From the NCBI GenBank assembly GCA_039908535.1, contig JAMOAW010000028.1, forward strand, positions 3,113 through 67,112: 64,000 bases of DNA, given 5' to 3'. A program made the translations under genes and the position numbers. This document shows, one piece after another, positions 33,551 to 41,197 of the stretch. Positions within the stretch are counted from its first letter, which is position 1. Each line of letters begins with the position of its first letter. The notes under the pieces were generated by a model. It searched no databases. It was given only the letters and a program-made list of their open reading frames with translations, and had not been told where the DNA came from. This DNA is from JAMOAW01 sp039908535 (GTDB lineage Bacteria; Pseudomonadota; Magnetococcia; Magnetococcales; JADFZT01).

Positions 33551-33961
33551 TTAATTATTCAAAGCACCTTGATTGACCCAATCGGTAAATATTTGCGTTT
33601 CACAACGGGTAAGCGGGCGTTTATTATGTGGCATCCGAATAGCGGCTTTTCCTTCCAGAATAAGAATAAGATTGCTGGTAAAAGCACTGCGTGGTTTAAT
33701 AACCGGGGCATATTCATTGGTACCTTTTACCTTGATGCCCTGCATCAACCCTTCATAGGTACGCAAATCCAATCCAGTTGTCTCAAACCCGGCGCCACCT
33801 GGCTTATGGCAATCTTGGCAACGAAAGGCCAGAATGGGATAGACATCCTCTGCAAAGCTCACCCCGCCGCGCGCATCTTCGGCAAAAGTTGTCCCTGAGA
33901 AAACGCAACCGGCCAAGACCATACCCAACGAAGCAACCCACCCCAGCCAATTTTTGTTCAT
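33551..33961 (-). CDS. Small secreted c-type cytochrome (PSCyt1-like domain)
   Basis: 136 residues with a signal region ending VLAGC (possible lipobox, Cys 19). One haem site CQDCH in EDVYPILAFRCQDCHKPGGAGF, then GLDLRTYEGLMQG, a form seen in the planctomycete-type cytochrome domain, and a likely Met ligand in AIRMPHNKRPLT before IFTDWVNQGALNN. It probably passes electrons in the periplasm or anchors at the outer face; no partner gene is adjacent. It is third of the cytochrome c genes in this window but is not closely similar to those at 12-14 kb. Confidence 0.85.
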   Translation of the reverse strand: MNKNWLGWVASLGMVLAGCVFSGTTFAEDARGGVSFAEDVYPILAFRCQDCHKPGGAGFETTGLDLRTYEGLMQGIKVKGTNEYAPVIKPRSAFTSNLILILEGKAAIRMPHNKRPLTRCETQIFTDWVNQGALNN

Positions 33962-34014
33962 GACTTTTACCCTTTCTCGTTATCCTGCTGGTTTCACCCC
34001 CACAAGGAGGCGTA

Positions 34015-34164
34015 GAACATGATGCCCTGCGGGCAAAAAAAATCTAACAGACAAAACCCTGGGGGATGAATCTCCCAGACCCCCTCTTTTTTTTAATCAT
34101 TAAAAACAAAGAGGGAGGGATTGGGGGGCGGTTCTCCGCTCCCAAGGTCTTGATTTTCATTATA
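34015..34164 (-). repeat. Mosaic hairpin element between cytochrome and trpB
   Basis: GAACATGATGCCCTGCGGGC end, mismatched CTGGGGGATGAATCTCCCAG hairpin, ACCCCCTC-T8, and the GGGGGGCGG/CCGCTCCC hairpin with one change. Orientation places the GGGCATCATGTTC end towards the leftward cytochrome gene. Confidence 0.9.
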
Positions 34165-34317
34165 CCTTTACTTGAGCGTAGCTCCAACCCAAATTCGCGT
34201 AACTCCTCTTTTTCTTTAATGTAGGTGATTTTCTATGAAAATTCAATACTACTCATGAAAGTAAGGAAAAAAATTTGCAAAAAGAGTTAAATATGTATAA
34301 TGATAAACAATGTGATC

Positions 34318-34337
34318 AATTCATTTAAAAATGAATT
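34318..34337. promoter_or_regulatory. 20-base perfect palindrome upstream of trpB
   Basis: AATTCATTT-AA-AAATGAATT, 63 bases before the trpB start in an AT-rich leader. Perfect 9-base arms fit an operator, but no regulator is identified and AT-rich DNA produces such arms by chance. Confidence 0.3.
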
Positions 34338-34399
34338 TTAATTCGTACACTCTGATCTCTCTCATTTAACCACGCCTTCAACCTGGGAAAGCAGTCCGA

Positions 34400-35632
34400 A
34401 TGAACAAAGGCTATTATGGTCCATTTGGCGGAATGTTTATCCCGGAAATTCTGCAACAGACTTTCCGGCAATTGATACATTCTTACGAAGAAGCGCGTCG
34501 TGATCCGCAATTTTGGGCCGATTATGTGCAGTTGATGGTCAACTATTCCGGTCGACCGACACCGTTGACGTTTGCCGAAAACCTCTCCCGAGAATTTGGC
34601 GGACGGCGTATTTACATCAAACGGGAAGATCTCAACCAAACGGGTGCCCATAAGGCCAACAATGTCATGGGACAAGGTCTGCTGGTCAAAAGAATGGGCA
34701 AACGACGGGTGATTGCCGAAACCGGGGCCGGACAACATGGGATGGCCACCGCTACCATGGCCGCACGCTTGGGTTTGGAGTGTGTCATTTATATGGGCGC
34801 AATCGATGTGGAAAGACAGCGTCCCAATGTCTTTTGGATGGAACAACTTGGGGCACAGGTGATCCCCGTAACAGCGGGTTCGTGCACCCTCAAAGACGCT
34901 ATCAACGAAGCGTTGCGCGATTGGGTCTCCAGTATGGATGATACCCATTATGTGTTGGGAACCGCCTGTGGTCCCCACCCCTTCCCAGAGATGGTGGCTT
35001 GGTTTCAATCCATCATCGGGACCGAGGCCAGGGCGCAAATTTTACAATTAGAGGGACGTTTACCCACCCATGTCTATGCCTGTGTGGGAGGGGGTTCCAA
35101 TGCCATGGGTATTTTTCAAGGTTTTCTGGACGATCCAGAGGTGACCTTGATCGGCGTTGAAGCTGGAGGAGAGGGGGTACCTCAGCGCCATGCCGCGAGG
35201 ATCGCCTCTGGAGAGGGCAGAATCGGTGTTGCCCATGGCTACAAAAGCTTTTTTCTGCAAAGCAGCGATGGCCAAATGCAAGAGACCCACTCTGTTGCCG
35301 CTGGATTGGATTATGTAGGTATTTCACCCATCTTGGCGAATTTACACCAATCTGGTCGCGTTCGTTTTGCCGCCGCTACCGATGCCATGGTCATCGCCGC
35401 TCTCAAACATCTGATGCTCAAGGAAGGTTTGATTGCCGCCTTGGAATCCAGCCATGCCACGGCGCAAGCCCTAAAAGAGTTACCGAATTTGCCCAACGAT
35501 GCCCTGGTGATGATCAACCTTTCGGGTCGCGGCGACAAAGATATTTTTACCATCGCCGAGGCCTTAAACGACCCTAAATGGCGCACGTTTATCCAAAAAA
35601 AGGGACGCCTTTACGACTCACACAATACCTAA
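34400..35632 (+). CDS. trpB: Tryptophan synthase subunit beta
   Basis: 410 residues. TrpB joins indole and serine with PLP to give tryptophan. YYGPFGGMFIPEIL is the normal start; REDLNQTGAHKANNVMGQ has the PLP Lys, AETGAGQHGMATA follows, YACVGGGSNAMGIF binds phosphate, and MINLSGRGDKD closes the site. GAAAG lies about 12 bases before the ATG. trpA follows after 19 bases, so they form the usual trpBA pair. The rest of the trp pathway is not here. Confidence 0.97.
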   Translation: MNKGYYGPFGGMFIPEILQQTFRQLIHSYEEARRDPQFWADYVQLMVNYSGRPTPLTFAENLSREFGGRRIYIKREDLNQTGAHKANNVMGQGLLVKRMGKRRVIAETGAGQHGMATATMAARLGLECVIYMGAIDVERQRPNVFWMEQLGAQVIPVTAGSCTLKDAINEALRDWVSSMDDTHYVLGTACGPHPFPEMVAWFQSIIGTEARAQILQLEGRLPTHVYACVGGGSNAMGIFQGFLDDPEVTLIGVEAGGEGVPQRHAARIASGEGRIGVAHGYKSFFLQSSDGQMQETHSVAAGLDYVGISPILANLHQSGRVRFAAATDAMVIAALKHLMLKEGLIAALESSHATAQALKELPNLPNDALVMINLSGRGDKDIFTIAEALNDPKWRTFIQKKGRLYDSHNT

Positions 35633-35651
35633 CAAGGGTGGGACCATACCT

Positions 35652-36440
35652 GTGCAAACATTGGAATCTTATATTCATCATTGTCTCGAACGTCAAAAAA
35701 ATGCGGGTGTCAACCCGATTCTTTTGATGTCTCATCTGGTTTTAGGTCATCCTTCCTTGGACGAAAACCGCCTTGTCATTGATCAAATGGTGGCCAATGG
35801 GGTAGAAATCATGGAACTGCAAATCCCCTTTTCCGAGCCAATCGCCGATGGCCCGGTGATCGCACATGCCAATCAAATGGCGTTGGATCAGGGGTTCTCG
35901 GTGCGTTCTGGCTTGCAATTTATCGCCGAGATCACCCATCGTCATGCCATCCCTTTTTTAATTATGACCTATTATAATATTTTACTTGCCTATGGGGTAC
36001 GTGATTTTATTGAACAGTTGGCGAAAATCGGTGTTCGAGGATTGATTGTCCCTGATTTACCCCTTGAAATCGCAGAAGAACCCATGCAACTTTGTAAAGA
36101 AAACGGGTTGGATTGGATTCAAATATTGACACCCACCAGCGGGGATCGGTTAAAAATGTTAGGCAAGGCCGCCAGCGGATTTTGTTATTGCGTGGCGCGC
36201 AAAGGGGTCACGGGTTCCAAAACCGATTTTGGAGCCGAATTATCCGATTTTATTCAAACATGTCGACAAGTGACCCATCTGCCATTGGCGGTTGGTTTTG
36301 GAGTTCAAAATCAAGGAGATGTCAATCATTTGGCCAAATACGCCGAAATCGCCGTTGTCGGAACTGCCAGTCTACGGATTTATGAAACAGAAGGAGCAGA
36401 TGCCGTTGGAAAATTTTTTAAAAATTTACGTCCGGTCTAA
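35652..36440 (+). CDS. trpA: Tryptophan synthase subunit alpha
   Basis: 262 residues starting at GTG. TrpA cleaves indole-3-glycerol phosphate to indole, passed by tunnel to TrpB. The catalytic Glu and Asp are in place (MELQIPFSEPIADGP), where the family more often has PFSDP. GVRGLIVPDLPLE, LTPTSGDRL and CYCVARKGVTGSK (the usual Y-SR-GVTG reads CVARKGVTG) and LAVGFGVQNQGDV complete the barrel. MSHLVLGHPSLDEN replaces the common TAGDP-type loop, so this belongs to a divergent TrpA branch. A mosaic repeat starts on the base after the stop. Confidence 0.93.
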   Translation: MQTLESYIHHCLERQKNAGVNPILLMSHLVLGHPSLDENRLVIDQMVANGVEIMELQIPFSEPIADGPVIAHANQMALDQGFSVRSGLQFIAEITHRHAIPFLIMTYYNILLAYGVRDFIEQLAKIGVRGLIVPDLPLEIAEEPMQLCKENGLDWIQILTPTSGDRLKMLGKAASGFCYCVARKGVTGSKTDFGAELSDFIQTCRQVTHLPLAVGFGVQNQGDVNHLAKYAEIAVVGTASLRIYETEGADAVGKFFKNLRPV

Positions 36441-36753
36441 GAACATGATGCCCTTGCGAGCAAAAAATTAAAAAAAAAGGGTGGGGGGAATTGGGGGGCG
36501 GTTCTCCGCCCCCCAAGGTCTTGATTTTTATTTTTCCGATTAGATAAAAATCAAAACCCTGGGGGATGAATCCCCCAGACCCCCTCTTTTTTTTAGGAAC
36601 CAAGACCTTGGGGGGCGGTTCTCCGCCCCCCCAAGGTCTTGATTTTTATTTTTCCGATAGATAAAAATCAAAACCCTGGGGGATGAATCCCCCAGACCCC
36701 CTCTTTTTTTTAGGAACTAAAACCTTGGGTGGCGGTTCTCCGTCCCCCAAGGT
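36441..36753 (-). repeat. Tandem array of mosaic hairpin elements
   Basis: 313 bases filling the gap between trpA and the convergent solenoid gene. After a GAACATGATGCCC end, a unit of about 120 bases (ending TTTTTCCGATAGATAAAAATC and containing the CTGGGGGATGAATCCCCCAG and CTTGGGGGGCGG hairpins) is repeated: hairpin B-A, B-A, with a leading A. The second and third CCGCCCCC arms differ by one base. The last hairpin is decayed (CTTGGGTGGCGG / CCGTCCCCCAAG). Confidence 0.92.
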
Positions 36754-36778
36754 GATGTCATTCTCAAGATACGCTCTC

Positions 36779-38086
36779 CTATTTACTCTTTTTAACCGCA
36801 GCAGAAGGCGCAGGAACGGGGTCCTTATTTAATTGATTGATAATTTCTTCTTTGGCTGAAGAACGTTTTTGCTCGGTTCGAATATCTTCTCCAAGAACAT
36901 TTTGCAATACCCAATGGTACCGTTTCCGCGCCTCTTTGATAGAATTTTCAATCTCGCCCTGACTTTTAATAATATCCAATACCTCTTTTCCCATAATTCG
37001 AAAGGATTGAATTTTACCATTTTTTTGAAAAATACCCAGTCCTATAATTTTTTTTGCAGCTGGATTATAAGGAAAACGGCTATAAGAGCGTTCTAATTGA
37101 AGAGGATCTCCTTGCTCGACAATTCCCATAGCCAATATTTGTCCTGCAATAGAGGGGGTAACAATGCTCTTACAGGCCCGTGACAACACCTTTTGTTTGC
37201 AAGCGGGATCTAAGCTACGTTGCACCAGTTTGACAATCAGATATTCACCCGCTTCGGTAGCATCGGTGACATGTTTTTCTAAAATCATAATCAAAGAGGT
37301 TAAATCGGCCAAACGGGTTAATTCGATGGCGAGAATGGCGGCGGCCTTTGGATTTTCTTTACATAATCCCAACCCTCGGACCAAAGGTTCTACGGTTACC
37401 TCGGCACGATTGACAATTCCTGTTGCCAAAATCACCACGCCTGGAGAATCTTTTTCCAAAAGATTCATAGCCTCCATCATTTGCTCAATGGTTCCCTTAC
37501 CCATCACCTCCATCGCCCAAATAATTTCGGCTTCGGCCAATCCTCGCGGGGCAGTGGCAATGGCGCGAATAATATGGTTGACCGTCCCTTGTTCGGCGAT
37601 ACCCGTTGCTAAATTTTTAATGGCATCTGGACTGATGACGGCATAACGCAAAGCGTCAATCAAGGGATTCACCCCCTTACGAATCACCATACCCGTGGCC
37701 AAAGCTTCCACCAACTCCCGTTTATCGCTCACTTTGCTCATCGCTTCTACCATATGAAACGCCTTGATAAGAGGGTGTTTCAATAGGGCAGCCACCACCA
37801 TGCGCACAGAGGTACCATCGTCTTTCACAAGTTCTAGGCTATCCAGGAGTTTTTTGAGATCTCCCTCTTGAATAATGGCATGGACATCCACCTGAACGAC
37901 CTGTTTTTCCTCTTCCTGGCTCTTTTTTTTCTTGACCGCCTGGAGCGTGGCCTCTGATTTTTCGGAAGGCACAAACCGATTATTCAAGTTATCCAATGCC
38001 TGCGAGGATTCTTGACCCAAATTTTGACGTAACGTTGCACGAATTTTTTCTAGTTGTTCCGATGAATATTGATCCCGGTCAGCCAT
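36779..38086 (-). CDS. Alpha-solenoid (HEAT-like) protein of unknown family
   Basis: 435 residues. I do not recognise a family. Residues about 75-340 are a series of roughly 33-residue helical hairpins with a recurring core LATGI/LATGM..-G..-LI-A(L/I) (ALATGMVIRKGVNPLIDAL, NLATGIAEQGTVNHIIRAI, ILATGIVNRAEVTVEPLV, ILAMGIVEQGDPLQLE), i.e. an all-helical solenoid. N-terminal 70 residues are charged (KKKKSQEEEKQVVQ) and probably disordered; the C-terminus ends in a Lys-rich tail. No signal peptide or membrane segment, so cytosolic. Solenoids of this kind act as protein-binding scaffolds. Stands alone on its strand, with a repeat array at its 3' end. Confidence 0.6.
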   Translation of the reverse strand: MADRDQYSSEQLEKIRATLRQNLGQESSQALDNLNNRFVPSEKSEATLQAVKKKKSQEEEKQVVQVDVHAIIQEGDLKKLLDSLELVKDDGTSVRMVVAALLKHPLIKAFHMVEAMSKVSDKRELVEALATGMVIRKGVNPLIDALRYAVISPDAIKNLATGIAEQGTVNHIIRAIATAPRGLAEAEIIWAMEVMGKGTIEQMMEAMNLLEKDSPGVVILATGIVNRAEVTVEPLVRGLGLCKENPKAAAILAIELTRLADLTSLIMILEKHVTDATEAGEYLIVKLVQRSLDPACKQKVLSRACKSIVTPSIAGQILAMGIVEQGDPLQLERSYSRFPYNPAAKKIIGLGIFQKNGKIQSFRIMGKEVLDIIKSQGEIENSIKEARKRYHWVLQNVLGEDIRTEQKRSSAKEEIINQLNKDPVPAPSAAVKKSK

Positions 38087-38299
38087 ATTTCAATCCCCTA
38101 ATTGCCACTCAATGAATTGAGTCATCCTCAAAGCTTTCGTACCACGAAATGATCGGTTATGATATCCTAAATTGAGATGAGTTTAAAGCGATTCATTCTT
38201 GATCATCTCATACAGCCATTCACAATTTGATCATTATGCCATATTATAGCCAAACAGAAACCATAAATTATTTAAAATTCAGAAAGGCAGTGACAATTT

Positions 38300-38938
38300 A
38301 TGAATACACACCCGATGCCAACCAAAATATTGACTGGCGACCTGGATGAAGAACGCCATGCCCTCTATATGGCCAGCCACTCTTTGGCGGTAGATACCGA
38401 AACATTGGGGTTAAATACGCTTAGAGATCGATTGTGCGTGGTGCAAATGTGCAATGAAGACGGGGTTGTTACTTTGCTGCGCCCTTTAGGAACATCGGCC
38501 CCACGTTTACAGGAACTTTTCGAGTCTTCCAGCGTTGAAAAAATATTTCACTTTGCCCGTTTTGATTTGGCTGCCCTAAAATATTGGCTCAACATTGACG
38601 TTGCCCCGATTTTCTGTACAAAAATCGCCTCACGTCTGGTCCGTACCTATACAAATCAACATGGCCTCAAGGATCTCATTCGCGAACTGGTTGGCATAGA
38701 GTTAAACAAAGAACAACAATCTTCTGACTGGGCAGCGGATTCTCTCTCCCCAAAGCAAATTGAATATGCGGCCTCGGATGTCATTCATTTAATTGCTGCC
38801 AAAGAAAAATTAGTCACCATGCTGGTGCGAGAAAAACGCCTGGAGTTGGCCCGCTCATGTATGAATTTTCTAACAACCAGAGCCACACTGGATTTAGCTG
38901 GATGGGATCAAGAAGATATCTTCTCCCACTCCTCCTGA
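38300..38938 (+). CDS. Ribonuclease D-type 3'-5' exonuclease
   Basis: 212 residues, only the DEDDy exonuclease domain without the HRDC domains of full RNase D (about 370). All four acidic residues are seen: AVDTETLGL (Asp, Glu), HFARFDLAAL (Asp), and the Tyr-XXX-Asp motif EYAASDVIHLIAAKE. It trims 3' ends of tRNA or small RNAs. The first ATG has AGAAAGG about 14 bases upstream; an ATG five codons later (MPTKIL) is an alternative. Confidence 0.9.
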   Translation: MNTHPMPTKILTGDLDEERHALYMASHSLAVDTETLGLNTLRDRLCVVQMCNEDGVVTLLRPLGTSAPRLQELFESSSVEKIFHFARFDLAALKYWLNIDVAPIFCTKIASRLVRTYTNQHGLKDLIRELVGIELNKEQQSSDWAADSLSPKQIEYAASDVIHLIAAKEKLVTMLVREKRLELARSCMNFLTTRATLDLAGWDQEDIFSHSS

Positions 38939-38942
38939 AAAC

Positions 38943-39146
38943 GTAACCGTTCATAATATTAATAAAAAAAAGGGGTCTGGGGGATTGCCCCCAGGGTTTT
39001 GTTTTTGACTTTGCTTTTGACTTTGCTTTTGACTTTGCTTTTGAATTTGTTTTTGACTTCGGTTTTGCTTTCTTCAAATAGCAGGGGGGTTGGGGGATGC
39101 AATCCCCCAAGGTCTTGTTTTTGATTTTTTTTATCTGAACGGTTAC
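38943..39146. mobile_element. MITE-like type II element with 11-base terminal inverted repeats
   Basis: Perfect inverted ends GTAACCGTTCA (38943-38953) and TGAACGGTTAC (39136-39146) bound a 204-base element. Core: A8-GGGG, hairpin CTGGGGGATTGCCCCCAG, four to five TTTTGACTTTGC-type units, then CTTCGGTTTTGCTTTC, AATAGCAGGGGG, hairpin GGGGGATGCAATCCCC, AAGGTCTTG and a T-run. The left end lies 5 bases after the RNase D stop. No coding capacity. Confidence 0.7.
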
Positions 39147-39181
39147 CTGAAAACTATTTTTCCCATAAAAAGGGACTCGCC

Positions 39182-39934
39182 ATGAAACTTGCTGGAACGA
39201 CAGCTCTCATCACCGGCGGACGACGGCGTATCGGTGCGGAATGCGCCAAACGCTTGGCTTCACACCGAGTTGCTGTTGCCATTCACTCCCAAAGGGCCAA
39301 TCCAGAGGTAGAGGAACTGTGCAACCAAATTCGCAAAAAAGGGGGATCTGCCGAACCTATCTATTGTGATTTAGCAAAGCCAAACAAAGTAATAGAAATG
39401 TTTCAAAAAACTCGTAATCTTTTAGGACCGGTGCATATTTTAATCAACAATGCGGCGATATTCGAAACGGGTTTACTGCAAGACACCTCCTTGGACCATT
39501 GGAACCGTCACTTGGTCATCAATTGTACCTCTCCATTTTTGTTGATGCAGGCCATGGCTCAACAGATGGAGTTACAACTGCACAAAAATGAATCCAATCT
39601 CCCCTGGGGCAAAATCATCAATCTGCTGGATAGACGAATTTTACGCCCACAACCAGGGCATTTAGCCTACACCGCCGCCAAAACCGCCTTGTGGGCCGTC
39701 ACACAAATGGCCGCTAAAGAACTGGCCCCCGTGATGACGGTCAATGCCATCGGTCCTGGTCCCATTTTACCCGCCAAGGGCAGTGAAACCCTCGCCTTTC
39801 AAAACATCGTTGCCGCTACCCCCATGGGTCGCGCCGGTTCCCCGGCGGAAATCGCCGATGCCATGATTTTTTTACTTGAACACGATTATATAACTGGCGA
39901 AATGCTCTGTGTCGATGGTGGAGAGCATTTATAA
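39182..39934 (+). CDS. folM: FolM-like short-chain dehydrogenase (pteridine reductase type)
   Basis: 250 residues, SDR fold. The cofactor motif is TGGRRRIG, the TGXXXRXG form of pteridine reductases rather than TGXXXGXG. NNAA at ILINNAAIFETG, an Asp in NLLDRR in place of the usual Ser, and the catalytic YTAAK (AYTAAKTAL) follow; GPGPILP and GEMLCVDGG close the site. The neighbour is folB then folK, so it most likely reduces dihydropterin or dihydromonapterin, a FolM role inferred from motif and context. 25 bases separate it from folB. Confidence 0.85.
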   Translation: MKLAGTTALITGGRRRIGAECAKRLASHRVAVAIHSQRANPEVEELCNQIRKKGGSAEPIYCDLAKPNKVIEMFQKTRNLLGPVHILINNAAIFETGLLQDTSLDHWNRHLVINCTSPFLLMQAMAQQMELQLHKNESNLPWGKIINLLDRRILRPQPGHLAYTAAKTALWAVTQMAAKELAPVMTVNAIGPGPILPAKGSETLAFQNIVAATPMGRAGSPAEIADAMIFLLEHDYITGEMLCVDGGEHL

Positions 39935-39959
39935 ATTTTAAACATAAGGATAAGATGTC

Positions 39960-40373
39960 ATGCAAGATGCTTTGATTGCAAAACAAAATGACCAACGACA
40001 CCCCCTATCTTTGGATCAAATTCACATTCGGGATCTTTTATTACGCTGTATCATTGGAATTTATGACCTAGAACGCCAAAGTCGGCAAGATGTTTTAATA
40101 CAAATGACCATTTTTGCCGATCTGCGTCAAGCGGGAAAAACAGATGCGATTGAAGATACAATAAATTATAAAACATTGACTAAAAACATTATTCAATTAG
40201 TTGAAAACTCTTCTTTCAATCTCATCGAAACCTTGGCGACAGAAGTGGCGCGGGTTGCTCTTGAGCATGAACGGGTATTGGGAATTCGTGTGACAGTGGA
40301 AAAACCGGGGGCTTTGCGTTTTTCTCGGTCTGTCGGGGTAACCATCGAACGGGGCACCACGCACGTCACATGA
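39960..40373 (+). CDS. folB: Dihydroneopterin aldolase
   Basis: 137 residues. It cleaves dihydroneopterin to 6-hydroxymethyl-dihydropterin and glycolaldehyde. Motifs: IHIRDLLLRCIIGIYDLERQSRQ, IEDTINYKTLTKNI, the catalytic Glu in FNLIETLATEVA and Lys in VTVEKPGALRFSRSVGV. About 18 residues precede the domain start; a later start is possible. Its TGA overlaps the folK ATG (ATGA), showing translational coupling. Confidence 0.94.
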   Translation: MQDALIAKQNDQRHPLSLDQIHIRDLLLRCIIGIYDLERQSRQDVLIQMTIFADLRQAGKTDAIEDTINYKTLTKNIIQLVENSSFNLIETLATEVARVALEHERVLGIRVTVEKPGALRFSRSVGVTIERGTTHVT

Positions 40374-40939
40374 GTGTTCCCATCTTGATCACCTTTGGGT
40401 CGAATGTCGATCCTTTGGCGCATTTATGGAAAGGTCTCACCCTGTTGCATCAAAAACTTCCCATTGAAGCCATCTCAACGGTATACCGCACCCCTGCGCT
40501 TGGTCATGATCATCAACCCATGCTGGGACCCAACCGCCCCCCAGATTATCTCAATGGTGCGCTTCTGACTCTTTCAACCATCGAACCATTTACTTTACGC
40601 CATCTGTTACGCCACATTGAAGACCAATTACAACGCGTCCGCCACAAAGATCGTTATGCACCCCGGACGTTGGATCTGGATATTGCCTTGATGGGCAATT
40701 TGATTTTGCAAAAACGTTCATTATCCATTCCTGACCCCGATATTCCCAAAAGAAATTTTTTGAGCGTGCCTCTCGCACAACTGGCCCCTGATTTAATTCA
40801 TCCTCTCTATGGTCTCACCCTGGCCAATATGGCACGGGGGTTAGAGGTGGGAATGAGCGTGGATTTGGAAGCGACGGCAAGCTTGCAAACCATTAAAAAA
40901 AAAGGGGGGGGCTTAGAGGTTCATCCTCCAAGTTTTTGA
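40370..40939 (+). CDS. folK: 6-hydroxymethyl-dihydropterin pyrophosphokinase
   Basis: 189 residues. It transfers pyrophosphate from ATP to 6-hydroxymethyl-dihydropterin. LITFGSNVDP, ISTVYRTPALG, YLNGALLTLST, LEDQLQRVRHKDRYAPRTLDLDIALMG (the RTLDLDI Mg motif) and PKRNFLSVPLAQLAPDLIHP are visible. The usual PHP before R-F reads IPDPDI here. The last 14 residues (KKKGGGLEVHPPSF) are not FolK sequence: they and the TGA stop are read from a degenerate mosaic repeat, so the original 3' end was replaced. Confidence 0.92.
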   Translation: MSVPILITFGSNVDPLAHLWKGLTLLHQKLPIEAISTVYRTPALGHDHQPMLGPNRPPDYLNGALLTLSTIEPFTLRHLLRHIEDQLQRVRHKDRYAPRTLDLDIALMGNLILQKRSLSIPDPDIPKRNFLSVPLAQLAPDLIHPLYGLTLANMARGLEVGMSVDLEATASLQTIKKKGGGLEVHPPSF

Positions 40940-40977
40940 TGTTGACTTTGACTTTTTTCCCCGCAGGGCATGATATC
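40894..40977 (+). repeat. Decayed mosaic hairpin element overlapping the folK 3' end
   Basis: A9-G8 in place of A8-GAGGGGG, weakened hairpin CTTAGAGGTTCATCCTCCAAG, TTGATGTTGACTTTGAC, and the end CCCCGCAGGGCATGATATCC. It encodes the last residues and stop codon of folK. Confidence 0.75.
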
Positions 40978-41036
40978 CTTTAATCAAGGCTGACAAACGC
41001 TAAAAAAATAGGTATATTTATAGCGTGGAAATGATC

Positions 41037-41197
41037 CATGTATCGGAAAAATAAAAATCAAGACCTTGGGGGGCTCAGAACCGCCCCCCAATCCCCCCCA
41101 CCCTTTTCTTTTAATTTTAAAAAAAAGAGGGGGGGTCTGGGGGATTCATCCCCCAGGGTTTGGCCTTTGATTTTTTTGCCCGCAGGGCATTATGTTC
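41037..41197 (+). repeat. Full-length mosaic hairpin element upstream of cysQ
   Basis: CATGTATCGGAAAAATAAAA end, GGGGGGCTC/AACCGCCCCCC hairpin with a changed loop, the CCCTTTTCTTTTAATTTTAAAA block, GAGGGGGG, CTGGGGGATTCATCCCCCAG and the end TGCCCGCAGGGCATTATGTTC. The ATG in that last stretch (41192) is the start codon of the cysQ frame. Confidence 0.93.

Noticed and set aside
34318..34337. trp operator for a known TrpR-type repressor
   Set aside because: The palindrome is AT-only in its arms and does not match the TrpR consensus (CTAG core); kept only as a low-confidence palindrome.
36441..36753. CRISPR array
   Set aside because: Units are about 120 bases with internal hairpins and no unique spacers; no cas genes are present.
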